Notes: generated by a model not told the origin, from the letters alone. DNA of 64,000 nt from an uncultured Erysipelotrichaceae bacterium (GCA_900314905.1 OMXA01000006.1:1-64000), one strand, 5' to 3'. Positions 52,254 to 60,852 are shown, numbered from the stretch's first letter. Numbers and translations are program-made.

Positions 52254-52321
52254 GAAAAGCAGGAATGCGGAGCTCTGCAGAGAACAGGAACTGATCCTTC
52301 AGAAGGAGGCGGGGACTTCAT

Positions 52322-52348
52322 GAAAAATGCAGGACGGAAGTCCTGCAT
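52322..52348 (-). terminator. Terminator of the ttcA-like gene
   Basis: On the minus strand a perfect nine-base stem ATGCAGGAC / GTCCTGCAT with a four-base loop and TTTTT after it. Confidence 0.88.
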
Positions 52349-52355
52349 GCATGAA

Positions 52356-53228
52356 CTATGAATGATCCTTCCCATAGCCGGGGAATTTCCTGCGGCTGCC
52401 GTAATTCTCCAGAAAGCTATGAATCTCTCCATCTGCCTTGTAGCCTGGAAATGTCTCGATCTGAACCCGGTGGAGGGAACGGAAGATGTTATCTTCAATT
52501 TCCGGATTGTTCTTCTTCAGCTCCCGGATCAGTTCCTTGACTTCTTTCCGTTTCGATGTGCTTTCATGAAGATTGGCATTATTCTCGGTGAACCTGCACG
52601 CGCATTGCAGAAATTCCAGGTTGTTCATGGCTGCCCAGCGGATTACTGCATTTTCCTTGACACAATACATCGGCCGGATCAGCTCCATGCCAGGGAAGTT
52701 CTCGCTGTGCGCCTTCGGAACGATCGTTTCCAGCTTGGAACTGTAGAACATAGCCATGACCGTTGTCTCAATCACATCATTCAGATGATGGCCCAGTGCG
52801 ATCTTGTTGCAGCCGAGAATCTCTGCCTGGTTATAGAGATGGCCGCGGCGCATTCTGGCACATAGGTAGCAGGGAGATTTCGGCTCATGATCTGCGACTG
52901 CAAAGATATTGGTTTCAAAGATCCGGATCGGAATTCCGAGAATTTCTGCATTCTCTTCAATCTTTTTCCGGTTTGCTTCGCTGTACCCGGGATCCATGAC
53001 CAGAAACTCGGTCTCAAAAGGGATCTTGGTATGCTTAGACAGAATCTGGAACATCTTTGCCATGCAGAAACTGTCTTTGCCGCCGGAGATGCAGACTGCA
53101 ATCCGATCATGCGGCTGAATCAGATCATAGCGGTTGATGGAAGTGAGAAAGGGTGCCCAGAGGTCTGTTTTGTAGGTCGTGATGATGCTGCGCTCAATCT
53201 GTTCCACGCGCGTGAGTTCTTTTGCCAT
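52356..53228 (-). CDS. ttcA: TtcA-family tRNA thiolation PP-loop protein
   Basis: A 290-residue PP-loop ATPase of the TtcA family, which makes 2-thiocytidine at position 32 of some tRNAs using an iron-sulfur cluster. The PP-loop is ISGGKDSFCMAK; the cluster Cys pair is in KSPCYLCARMRRG and a third in FLQCACRFTEN. LGHHLNDVIETTVMAMFY is the usual second motif. Family identity is firm but closely related tRNA thiolases with other targets exist. Its N-terminus is close to the tRNA-Ala terminator. Confidence 0.88.
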   Translation of the reverse strand: MAKELTRVEQIERSIITTYKTDLWAPFLTSINRYDLIQPHDRIAVCISGGKDSFCMAKMFQILSKHTKIPFETEFLVMDPGYSEANRKKIEENAEILGIPIRIFETNIFAVADHEPKSPCYLCARMRRGHLYNQAEILGCNKIALGHHLNDVIETTVMAMFYSSKLETIVPKAHSENFPGMELIRPMYCVKENAVIRWAAMNNLEFLQCACRFTENNANLHESTSKRKEVKELIRELKKNNPEIEDNIFRSLHRVQIETFPGYKADGEIHSFLENYGSRRKFPGYGKDHS

Positions 53229-53245
53229 AGTCAGGTCTCTTTTCT

Positions 53246-53274
53246 AGAAAAAAGACACCCTTTCGGATGTCTTT
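53246..53274 (-). terminator. Terminator of the tRNA-Ile/tRNA-Ala unit
   Basis: On the minus strand a ten-base stem AAAGACATCC / GGGTGTCTTT (one G-U pair) with a GAAA loop and a T-run. Confidence 0.85.
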
Positions 53275-53278
53275 CTGA

Positions 53279-53354
53279 TGGTGGAGCTAAGGAGGATCGA
53301 ACTCCTGACCCCCTGCTTGCAAAGCAGGTGCTCTCCCAGCTGAGCTATAACCCC
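53279..53354 (-). tRNA. tRNA-Ala (anticodon TGC)
   Basis: The minus strand gives a cloverleaf with acceptor GGGGTTA / TAGCTCC including the G3-U70 pair that marks alanine tRNAs, anticodon stem CCTGC / GCAGG around TTTGCAA, anticodon TGC, T loop GTTCGATCC, and an encoded CCA. It follows tRNA-Ile in one transcript. Confidence 0.97.
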
Positions 53355-53376
53355 ATACAGATTCAAGTAAGAATAA

Positions 53377-53453
<77 letters not shown>

Positions 53454-53475
53454 AACTCTTACCGAATGCTCAGTT

Positions 53476-53504
53476 ATAATACCGCGCCCCTATGGCAAAG
53501 TCAA
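53476..53504 (-). promoter_or_regulatory. tRNA-Ile/tRNA-Ala promoter
   Basis: On the minus strand TTGACT (53499-53504) and TATTAT (53476-53481) with a 17-base spacer and a GC-rich GGGGCGCGG before the -10, as seen in stable RNA promoters. Confidence 0.8.
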
Positions 53505-53665
53505 CAAGGAATTTTCAAAAAAGTGAAGATGTGTTGAGAACCGCATGGTTAAGCCATAATTTGATTGTGCTGGCACCTTTCTGCTTTGCATATTAAAATA
53601 TCAAATGAAGAAGAACTGTATTTTCAGATTGAACGAAAATGCACTGCTTCCATAATCTGAAGAAG

Positions 53666-54532
53666 ATGAATAGCCAGGAAATCATTGCCTTTGTTACGAT
53701 AGCCGATACTCTGAGTGTTTCAAAAGCTGCTGAAATGCTTTTTGTTTCTCAGCCAGCCTTGAGCAAGCAGATCTCTCACCTTGAAAAAGAACTAGGATAT
53801 AAGCTGTTTTATCGCAGCAGGAGAGGTGTGGTATTGACAGAAAAAGGGGAGGCCGCTCTAAAGTATGCAAAGCAGATCATCCGTGCTTCGCAGTCTATAA
53901 AATCCATTGGAAAAAACTCCAGATTTGATGATTGGGATGATCTGAATGTCGGGTATGTCACAGAAGCACATACAGGATTTCTTGAAGAAGGAATATCAAT
54001 ACTATCGCGGGAGTATCCGAAACTGCATATTCACGTCTCTCAAGGCGATCCGCCTGATTTAGTCCGACAGCTCAAAGACACAGAACTGGATTGTGCGCTT
54101 ATCCACCTTCCCAGCGCGAAGGCTTCTCATGAAATTCAGTTCCAGGCTCAAAAAAAGGGCGGGATCGTGGCACAGATTCCTGAGAATCATTGTCTGTGCA
54201 GGTTCAAGGAATTGCAACTTGCAGATCTGGAAAATTTGAAAATAATCAGCAGTAAAAAAGTTTCTCCGGCTTGTTACAGCTATATAGAAAAAGCCTTTTC
54301 GAATGCGCACGTGCACGTGGCATTTGAAGAGGTGCAGACCAAGGAGTCTATTGAAATTGTTTCCAGAGGGAAAAGGATGATCCGGTTAACCTCCAGCCTT
54401 TCTCCAAGCAGACCTGGAGTTCGTAATATTCCAATCAGGGAGCTCCGGACTGGTTTTGACCTTGTGCTGGCCTGGAATCCGGACAATGAGAATCCATTTA
54501 TTCAGGAATTCCTCCGAGCAATCGGCAAATAA
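53666..54532 (+). CDS. LysR-family transcriptional regulator
   Basis: A 288-residue regulator with the N-terminal winged helix typical of LysR (IIAFVTIADTLSVSKAAEMLFVSQPALSKQISHLEKELGYKLFYRS) and a C-terminal periplasmic-binding-like effector domain (about 85-288). The start given matches family N-termini (MNSQEI); an ATG at 53639 adds nine residues and neither has a strong ribosome binding site. The gene is upstream of and co-directional with the exported FMN/FAD reductase, and probably controls it in response to its substrate. Codon and base composition look more AT-rich than the neighbours. Confidence 0.92.
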   Translation: MNSQEIIAFVTIADTLSVSKAAEMLFVSQPALSKQISHLEKELGYKLFYRSRRGVVLTEKGEAALKYAKQIIRASQSIKSIGKNSRFDDWDDLNVGYVTEAHTGFLEEGISILSREYPKLHIHVSQGDPPDLVRQLKDTELDCALIHLPSAKASHEIQFQAQKKGGIVAQIPENHCLCRFKELQLADLENLKIISSKKVSPACYSYIEKAFSNAHVHVAFEEVQTKESIEIVSRGKRMIRLTSSLSPSRPGVRNIPIRELRTGFDLVLAWNPDNENPFIQEFLRAIGK

Positions 54533-54661
54533 GTCTTCCTCTGTCTTCTGAACGGATTGCTAATTTATAACCGAATGGAATAACAGAATGCTGTTATGAA
54601 AATCGGATATTTTCCTTTTCTCTGTATATCGTTAATAATTGCACAAGCAGGAGGAAAGAAA

Positions 54662-56533
54662 ATGTCAAGAAACAGAAGTACAGCCATTGCTTTGATTCTC
54701 TCGCTTGCCCTGGCAGGCTGCGGAGGAGCAGATGGCGCAGCAGGAGCATCAGCGGCATCTGCAGGGGTTACAGGAGATTTTTCGGGAACGGCAAAGGGGT
54801 TTGGAGGAGATGTTACCGTAACCTTGAGCCTTGAAAACAATTCGCTGAAAAGGGTCTCCATTACGGGAGATAGTGAGACTCCGAACGTCGGCGGAGAAGC
54901 AATCAAGAAACTGGAGTCTGAAATGAATGAGAATCAGACGGTGAACGTAGATGCTGTTTCCGGAGCAACTTATACCAGCACTGCAGTTCATGAAGCCGTT
55001 GATTCCGCGCTCAAGGAAGCAGGACTGACTGCTGAGGATTTTCCGGTGATCGAAAAGGCTGCTGCGCAGACGTTTGAACGCAGCACCGACCTTCTTATCA
55101 TCGGTGGAGGCGGAGCTGGATTGACTTGCGGAAACTCTGCTCTCGAAGCAGGGGTCAAGAATGTGGTTATTCTTGAAAAGATGCCTTACACAGGCGGTGC
55201 AACTTCCAATGCCGGAGGAATTGATGGAGGTCTTTCAAAGCTTCAGACGGAACTTGGAATGACTGGAGACAGCGCCCAGCTGATTCATGACGATATCATG
55301 AAGAGCGGAGAAGGACACAATGAGGACCTTGTCTGGATCCTTGCCGAAAATCAGGGAAAAACTCTTGACTGGCTGACCGATTCCGAAAATGTTCCCTTCC
55401 ATGATAGGTATTCCGGAGATTTCCCGGAACATACAGTTCAGCGTTTCTTTGTCTGTGATGGCGGAATGAGCAATGCAATGTCCATTCTTACCGATCATTT
55501 CAAGGCACAAGGCGGAGATCTGGAATTGGAAACTACCGCTGAGGAGTTTATCACCGATCAAGATGGACGCGTTACCGGAGTGGTTGCAGCAGATGCTGAC
55601 GGCAACACAATCAACTACACCGCCGATGCAGTGGTAGTTGCTACTGGAGGCTACGGGGCAAATCAGGAGATGATTTCCGAAAACGAGGGAGATCTGCAAT
55701 ACGCTGTCTTCTATGGAGTAAAGTCATCAATGGGCGATGGTCAGCGCATGGGAGAAGCCGTTGACGCGAAGATGACTAACATGGGATATGCAAAACTGTA
55801 CCCTAATGGCATCAGAAAAGGTGCGGATACGATTGATGGCTGGGCAACCCCGATGCCTTCTCTGCAGACAGTAAATGGCTCTGGTGCTATCTTCGTGAAT
55901 AAAAAAGGCGAACGATTCGTCAATGAAACATCAGCTTTCTCTTCAATTAAGGATGCAACTGAACAGCAGCCGGATGAGATCATGTATCTCGTCATGGATC
56001 AGAAAGGCTATGACATCTGGGGAGCAGCCGCTGATGGAAACAGTTCTGCTGCAGGCCGCATCCCGTATGATCAGCAGGAAGAATTCTTCAACTCCGACTC
56101 TACAGACCCGACTTTCGCTCGAGGTTCGCTTGAAGAGGCGGCTGCGAAGGCAGGAATTGATGCGGATGGATTGAAGAAGCAGATTGAAAAATGGAATTCT
56201 GAAGCCGAAGCGGGATCAGATCCGGAATACGGGAGAACAGCTCTTGATACCATCGATACCAGCGGCACCATTTATATCATTGAACAGAGACTTCGGTTTG
56301 CTACAGCGCTTGGCGGATATGATATCACTGCAGATTTTGAAGCACAGAATAACCATGGTGATGTGATCCCGGGTTTATACGCAATTGGAGAAGTAGTCGG
56401 CGGACCGAATGGAACAGAGGCAATTCCAGGCTCGATGGCAGGCTGGGCAGTCACCTCGGGCTACGTCTGCGGTCAATATCTTGGAAGCATATTGGCTGGG
56501 AATGGAAATTCTGCTTCACCTGCAGCCAACTGA
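54662..56533 (+). CDS. Exported FMN- and FAD-binding reductase lipoprotein (fumarate/urocanate reductase type)
   Basis: A 623-residue lipoprotein with signal peptide ending LALAGCGG. Residues about 40-110 are an FMN_bind domain with SGATYTS (Thr103 as the ApbE target). Residues about 143-620 are a flavocytochrome/fumarate reductase-like FAD domain: LLIIGGGGAGLTCGNSALEAG, VILEKMPYTGGATSNAGGI, and the C-terminal EVVGGPNGTEAIPGSMAGWAV. Relatives reduce fumarate, urocanate, cinnamates or other enoates outside the cell in anaerobic respiration; the substrate here is unknown. ATG 54662 is chosen because GCAGGAGGAAAG precedes it. It lies after a LysR gene and needs electrons from the membrane, which the Rnf/ApbE flavoproteins could supply. 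Confidence 0.93.
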   Translation: MSRNRSTAIALILSLALAGCGGADGAAGASAASAGVTGDFSGTAKGFGGDVTVTLSLENNSLKRVSITGDSETPNVGGEAIKKLESEMNENQTVNVDAVSGATYTSTAVHEAVDSALKEAGLTAEDFPVIEKAAAQTFERSTDLLIIGGGGAGLTCGNSALEAGVKNVVILEKMPYTGGATSNAGGIDGGLSKLQTELGMTGDSAQLIHDDIMKSGEGHNEDLVWILAENQGKTLDWLTDSENVPFHDRYSGDFPEHTVQRFFVCDGGMSNAMSILTDHFKAQGGDLELETTAEEFITDQDGRVTGVVAADADGNTINYTADAVVVATGGYGANQEMISENEGDLQYAVFYGVKSSMGDGQRMGEAVDAKMTNMGYAKLYPNGIRKGADTIDGWATPMPSLQTVNGSGAIFVNKKGERFVNETSAFSSIKDATEQQPDEIMYLVMDQKGYDIWGAAADGNSSAAGRIPYDQQEEFFNSDSTDPTFARGSLEEAAAKAGIDADGLKKQIEKWNSEAEAGSDPEYGRTALDTIDTSGTIYIIEQRLRFATALGGYDITADFEAQNNHGDVIPGLYAIGEVVGGPNGTEAIPGSMAGWAVTSGYVCGQYLGSILAGNGNSASPAAN

Positions 56534-56568
56534 ATGATCGCTGCTTGTTTCGCCTGATACCTATTACT

Positions 56569-56597
56569 GCAGCTCAGGGGGTCCCTGGGCTGTTTTC
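56569..56597 (+). terminator. Terminator of the reductase gene
   Basis: Ten-base stem CAGCTCAGGG / CCCTGGGCTG (one G-U pair) with a three-base loop and TTTT after. Confidence 0.85.
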
Positions 56598-56677
56598 AAG
56601 TCTGCAGCCATGTATTCATTCACAGAAAGAGATAGATAACACTGTACACACCAATCCATGATCAGGCTGGCGGAAAG

Positions 56678-56706
56678 TTGTCGTTGAACGCTAAATATGC
56701 TATCTT
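56678..56706 (+). promoter_or_regulatory. Promoter of the small membrane protein and PTS IIB pair
   Basis: TTGTCG (56678-56683) and TATCTT (56701-56706), 17 bases apart, with TGC before the -10 giving an extended -10. Confidence 0.55.
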
Positions 56707-56741
56707 GTTCTGCACAGAGAAAAATAGGAGAAAAGTGATTC

Positions 56742-57242
56742 ATGGAGTCATTTCTGAACTGGTATCTAGCAACCTGGCTCGGACAGCACGTAAGCCCGGA
56801 AGTGTCAGTCTTCCTGGTAAGCCTGCTTCCGCTGATTGAAGAGCGCGGCGGCCTCGTGCTGGCAAGCATGCTGAAAATTCCGCTGAAGCAGGCGCTTCTT
56901 CCATGCGTGATCGGAAATATCCTTCCGATTCCTTTCATTCTTTTCTATATCAAGAAACTGCTGCACTGGATGTCTCATCATAAGATGGGAAAGCTTGCAG
57001 CATGGGTTGAGGCGAAAGCGCAGAAAAACAAACCGAAGATTGAAAAGTACGGGTTCTTCGGACTGGCTCTGTTTGTCGGGATTCCTCTGCCTGGTACAGG
57101 TGCCTGGACCGGAAGCCTGGTGGCTGCACTGTTTGATATGGACCTGAAAAAAGCGAGTATTTCCATTCTGATCGGTGTTGCGCTGGCGGCAGTGATCATG
57201 AGTATTTTCTCTTATGGGCTGCTCGGATCAGTGATTTCCTGA
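56742..57242 (+). CDS. Small multidrug export family membrane protein (COG2426 type)
   Basis: A 166-residue membrane protein with about four helices and the family marks SLLPLIEERGGLVLASML near the N-terminus and GLALFVGIPLPGTGAWTGSLVAAL near the middle. It belongs to the group annotated as putative small multidrug export proteins, whose name is historic; the PLPGTGAW motif resembles those of DedA-like membrane proteins and true transport is unproven. The following PTS IIB gene starts 14 bases after its stop and shares the transcript. Confidence 0.85.
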   Translation: MESFLNWYLATWLGQHVSPEVSVFLVSLLPLIEERGGLVLASMLKIPLKQALLPCVIGNILPIPFILFYIKKLLHWMSHHKMGKLAAWVEAKAQKNKPKIEKYGFFGLALFVGIPLPGTGAWTGSLVAALFDMDLKKASISILIGVALAAVIMSIFSYGLLGSVIS

Positions 57243-57256
57243 GAAGGTGAGATGTG

Positions 57257-57613
57257 ATGAAGAAGATTATTCTGCTCTGTACTTCCGGAATGAGTACCAG
57301 TCTTCTGGTGACGAAAATGCGCGCCGAAGCACGCGTTCAGAAATATAATTGCACGGTCAGATGTTATCCGGAGGCGGTCAGAGAAGATGAGTTCCGGGAT
57401 GCCGACCTGGTGCTGCTCGGACCGCAGATCCGCTACCAGCTGAAGCGCCTGCGGGAAAAATACCCGGATACGCAGATTGAAACGATTCCGGCAAAAATCT
57501 ACAGCGAAGTAGACGGAGCAGGACTCCTGAATTATGCCAGGGCGAAGATGAATGAACCGGATGCTGTGGCTGCTGCAGATTCTGGCGAATTCAGCCGCGG
57601 ATCATCGTTATGA
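57257..57613 (+). CDS. Orphan PTS lactose/cellobiose-type IIB component
   Basis: A 118-residue cytosolic protein with the IIB phosphocysteine loop IILLCTSGMSTSLLV (Cys8) and the rest of the cellobiose-type IIB fold (LVLLGPQIRYQLKRLREKYP). It normally passes phosphate from IIA to a sugar in the IIC membrane channel, but no IIA or IIC gene is here. ATG 57257 follows GAAGGTGAG; a GTG three bases upstream is also in frame. Its last 23 bases overlap the convergent HAD gene. It may serve a distant permease or be regulatory. Confidence 0.88.
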   Translation: MKKIILLCTSGMSTSLLVTKMRAEARVQKYNCTVRCYPEAVREDEFRDADLVLLGPQIRYQLKRLREKYPDTQIETIPAKIYSEVDGAGLLNYARAKMNEPDAVAAADSGEFSRGSSL

Positions 57614-58265
57614 TTTCCGGAAGGATTTCCGTGAAGTCATCAATGACTCTCAGAATTTTCGGGTAAGCCGGGTATTCACTCTCAAGATTCGGCATCCTCA
57701 TTGCGATGATTCCTGCTTCGTTTAATGCAGAAGCAGAGCGGATACCTGATAATGCGTCTTCAAAGATCAGAAGGCGGGTGCCTGCATGCATGCGGCGTCC
57801 GCTTTCTTCATACATGGCAATTTTATTCTTGAAAGTGCCATCATCATAAACGATCAGGGAAGGATCGATCCACTGATCCAGATGAAAGGTTTCGCGGTAG
57901 AAGGCAATATTGCTGGCGATGGAAGCAGAACAGAGATTGAAGGGGATCTGGTTTTCTTTCAGAATCCGGAATAGTTCTTCTGCTCCGGAAACCAGGTGAG
58001 GTCCTCCGGGGGTATCCGCAAAGGCTTCCCGGTAATAAGCTTCTTTCTTTTCGGACCAGATGGTATAGAATTCCCCGGACTGTCCCGGCTTCATGAGTCT
58101 CAGGATTTCTCTGTTCGGCATGCCGCTGTAGCGGGTATCCATCAGTTCTCTTGAAACCGATCCGTTTCCTAGCTCCTGCGAAATGCGGGACCAGGCTTCC
58201 ACGTGATAGGGCCCGTCCTTTACCAGAGTTCCATTGAAGTCGAATGACACTGCTGAATAGTTCAT
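57591..58265 (-). CDS. HAD-superfamily phosphatase, beta-phosphoglucomutase-like
   Basis: A 224-residue HAD hydrolase with motif I SFDFNGTLVKDG, motif II Ser in NLCSASIASN, motif III Lys in FKNKIAMYEE and motif IV FEDALSGIRSASALNEAG. This arrangement with an alpha-helical cap fits the beta-phosphoglucomutase/phosphatase subgroup. Usual motif I is DxDGTL; here it is DFNGTL, a variant found in several HADs. The start codon has no ribosome binding site and TATGAT lies 11 bases upstream, so the leader is very short. Substrate unknown. Confidence 0.87.
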   Translation of the reverse strand: MNYSAVSFDFNGTLVKDGPYHVEAWSRISQELGNGSVSRELMDTRYSGMPNREILRLMKPGQSGEFYTIWSEKKEAYYREAFADTPGGPHLVSGAEELFRILKENQIPFNLCSASIASNIAFYRETFHLDQWIDPSLIVYDDGTFKNKIAMYEESGRRMHAGTRLLIFEDALSGIRSASALNEAGIIAMRMPNLESEYPAYPKILRVIDDFTEILPEIITMIRG

Positions 58266-58301
58266 GGTTTCAGAATATCATAACTTCAGCTGGAACTCCG
58301 A

Positions 58302-58307
58302 TATAAT
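58302..58307 (+). promoter_or_regulatory. ispD -10 box
   Basis: A perfect TATAAT 19 bases before the ispD ATG; the -35 region (CATAAC) is poor. Confidence 0.5.
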
Positions 58308-58326
58308 GAATGCAGAAGAGGTAGAT

Positions 58327-59043
58327 ATGAACTACAGTGCCGTCATTGTTGCGGCGGGCAGCGGAACCCGCATGAAGCTCGGATATAATAAAGCCTATTT
58401 CCGCCTGGATGAGCGGACAATTCTGGAACACACCATGGATATTTTCCTGTCTGATCCAGACTGCTGCGAGATTGTGGTGGTGACCGATTCTGAGACATTC
58501 CGAAAAGAAATTCCCGGACGGATCCCTGGCCGCGTCGTGCTTGTCAGCGGGGGACCCTCCCGGGAGGAATCTGTTTCGAATGGTCTGAATGCGGTGACTT
58601 CCGAAGTAGTGTTTGTTCATGATGGCGCCAGACCTTATCTCAGCAGAACTTGTCTGGAGAAAATGAAGCAGGCAATGGAAACTGAAGAGGCGGCCTGTCT
58701 GATGGTGCCGTGCAAAGATACCATCAAGGTGGTCCAGAATGGGTACATTGTGAAGACGATTGAGCGTAACACGATCCAGGCTGCCCAGACTCCTCAGGCG
58801 TTCCGCACCGAACTGCTTGTGCATTGCATGGATCTGGCCAGGAAAGAGGGGTATCAGGGCACAGATGACTGCTCTATGGTCGAACATTTTTCTTCGGCAA
58901 AGATCCGTGCGGTGCCGGGAAGCTATGAGAATTTCAAGATCACGACTCCGGAAGACCTGAAGCGGCAGGCTGCAGGATCGTTCTCGGAACAAGTGCAAAC
59001 ACGAAGATCCGGATCCTGTGATGGCTGCGGTCCAGACAGCTGA
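58327..59043 (+). CDS. ispD: 2-C-methyl-D-erythritol 4-phosphate cytidylyltransferase
   Basis: IspD joins MEP and CTP to give CDP-methylerythritol in the non-mevalonate isoprenoid pathway. The 238-residue protein has the nucleotide-binding start AVIVAAGSGTRMK, VFVHDGARPYLSR, and the C-terminal QAAQTPQAFR and TDDCSMVEH motifs. Related TarI cytidylyltransferases are similar, but no teichoic acid genes are nearby. ATG 58327 follows AGAGG. After the usual end near ITTPEDLKR the frame continues about 25 residues and overlaps the 3' end of comFC by 104 bases. Confidence 0.92.
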   Translation: MNYSAVIVAAGSGTRMKLGYNKAYFRLDERTILEHTMDIFLSDPDCCEIVVVTDSETFRKEIPGRIPGRVVLVSGGPSREESVSNGLNAVTSEVVFVHDGARPYLSRTCLEKMKQAMETEEAACLMVPCKDTIKVVQNGYIVKTIERNTIQAAQTPQAFRTELLVHCMDLARKEGYQGTDDCSMVEHFSSAKIRAVPGSYENFKITTPEDLKRQAAGSFSEQVQTRRSGSCDGCGPDS

Positions 59044-59578
59044 GCGCCCCGCGCAGTGTGCTGCCGGTGGTAAGCACATCATCTGCCAGAAGGATCTTTT
59101 CCGGAAGCCTGATTTCAGGTTTCAGCATGATTGCATGACTTGCGGCCAGGCGCTCTGCCCTGGTCTTTTTCTTCTGCTCGGTCTGATTGATTTTCAGAAA
59201 TGGTTCCAGAATCGGAAGACCGGCTTCTTCCAGCATCTCAGGCAGATGGGAGAATCCTCTCTGCTCCATCTTCTCCCTGGTGCTGGGCATGCAGAGAATC
59301 GTATAGCCACGGTATCTGTACTTCAGGTATTTCCGATCAGGATACAGAAATACCGGCTTCAGAGCTTCATCTCCGCACTCCTTGAATTGCAGCAGGGCAT
59401 CGCGGAATCCGCCTTGGTAATCCCAGCGGGATTCTGATGGAATGCCATCGAGACGGAAATGCTTCCTATTTCGTCTCCAGGTATTCCGGCAGCTTACGCA
59501 GAGCACATCGTCATAATAGAAAAGCTCTTCAAGGCTTTTCCCTTCACCGATTTCATTTCCGCACATCAGACAGCGCAT
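58940..59578 (-). CDS. comFC: ComF-family protein (ComFC-like phosphoribosyltransferase)
   Basis: A 212-residue protein with an N-terminal zinc ribbon (CLMCGNEIG and CVSCR), a linking region and a C-terminal phosphoribosyltransferase fold with the PRPP motif KILLADDVLTTGSTLRGAL. ComFC is needed for DNA uptake in competent Firmicutes, by an unclear mechanism. It overlaps the end of comFA by 13 bases upstream and ispD, convergently, by 104 bases downstream. The gene appears intact although comFA is frameshifted. Confidence 0.92.
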   Translation of the reverse strand: MRCLMCGNEIGEGKSLEELFYYDDVLCVSCRNTWRRNRKHFRLDGIPSESRWDYQGGFRDALLQFKECGDEALKPVFLYPDRKYLKYRYRGYTILCMPSTREKMEQRGFSHLPEMLEEAGLPILEPFLKINQTEQKKKTRAERLAASHAIMLKPEIRLPEKILLADDVLTTGSTLRGALSCLDRSHHRIRIFVFALVPRTILQPAASGLPES

Positions 59579-60715
59579 GATCGATTTGCCTCCAGGATCG
59601 CGTTGCGGCAGGCTTCCGCAGTTCTGCTGCGATGTTTCAGGAGAAACAGGACATCGCCATCCGGATGATCAAAGGTTCTGCCTGCCCGGCCTGCCATCTG
59701 GACCAGACTTGCTTCGTCAAAGACGCCGGAGTCTGCCTGAAGAACGCAGATGTCTGCACCGGGAATCGTTACGCCTCGTTCCAGAACGGTTGTTGCTACA
59801 ATGAGTCCGGCTTTCTCATTCCGGAAGTCTATGATGACCTGATCGCGGTCAGGGGTCCTGCTGGTGCAGACATAGCAGTGAAAGAACAGGCTCAGCACAT
59901 GTTTGACCTGGGAGGCCATACGGATAGTAGGAACAAAGACCATACGCGGATGATCGTCATGTTCTTTCAGCCATCGGATCAGCAGATTCAGCCGGATCAG
60001 AAGAGGCGCACATATCAGCTTCGGGACCGGGAGGGGATGGCCATGCGGACGCTGGTTCAGTTTCAGACAGAGCAGAGATCCTTCTTTCACGCGCTGCTTC
60101 AGCACATCGTCCGGGGTCGCAGTCAGATAGATGGTATGTCCTGAGCATGCGCTTTCAGCTATTCCGTGCAGAACATCGCTTTCTTTGAAAGGGTACGCGT
60201 CGGGCTCGTCAAGGATCAGCACCTGAAATGATCCGGAATATCGGAACAGCTGATGAGTCGTGCAGACGATAAGATCGGCTGTCAGCTGATCGGTATGTCC
60301 CTGACAGACCGGAATGATCTTGGCGGAGGGGAAGATCTCTGAAAGACGGTGGGCAAGTTCCAGCACGACTTGACGTCTGGCAATCGCGAAGCAGATCTTT
60401 CTGCCGCTATGGAGAGATTCAGAAATGGTTTCTACCATCATTTCGGTCTTGCCTGGCCCCGCAGCATGCCTGCACGAGGATGTCAGTATGAAGGACGTTC
60501 TCGGCGCATGCACGGCTGATCTCTTTCTGAGCTTCTGTCAGCGGATAGCGCAGGGTATATTCAGAAGCTTCTTCCGGAACTTCTGAGAATGAGACTGGTT
60601 CGAGTTCTTCTTCCAGCAGCACTCTGGAAAAAGAAACGCATCGGCGGCAGTACCAGCCTCTGGAACCATGATAGAAATAGGCAGGATCGGTATTATGGCA
60701 GCGTGGACAGCGCAT
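59566..60715 (-). pseudogene. comFA: comFA, DNA-uptake helicase, broken by a single-base frameshift at Walker A
   Basis: ComFA is the ATPase that helps pull single-stranded DNA in during transformation. The first frame (from ATG 60715) encodes the zinc-binding start CPRCHNTDPAYFYHGSRGWYCRRC and runs to ILVQACCGA, then out of frame. The second frame resumes at PGKTEMMVETI and continues through helicase motifs LILDEPDAYPF, LTATPD, VFVPTIRMASQ, VATTVLERGVTIP and QMAGRAGR to the normal end. The two frames join exactly at the Walker A loop, where GGGGCCAGGCAAG (minus strand, about 60451-60460) has one base too many for GAGKT. This is either a recent mutation, phase variation, or a sequencing error; apart from that base the gene looks fully preserved. 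Confidence 0.88.
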
Positions 60716-60790
60716 GAAGCTTAACCTCCTGCTTCTTTCTACCCTCTCAGACAGAAGATTCCCTGGCAGGAGTATGCTTTTGATGTTTTC

Positions 60791-60819
60791 TTGAACCGAT
60801 GGTTCCGGGACGTTATAAT
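60791..60819 (+). promoter_or_regulatory. secA-prfB promoter
   Basis: TTGAAC (60791-60796) and a perfect TATAAT (60814-60819) with a 17-base spacer. Confidence 0.85.
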
Positions 60820-60852
60820 GAACACGCTGATCAGGAATCAGGAGGTTTTATC

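Noticed and set aside
60420..60480. Programmed frameshifting in comFA
   Set aside because: The GGGGCCAGGC context is not a known slippery site and no stimulator is evident; mutation or read error is simpler.
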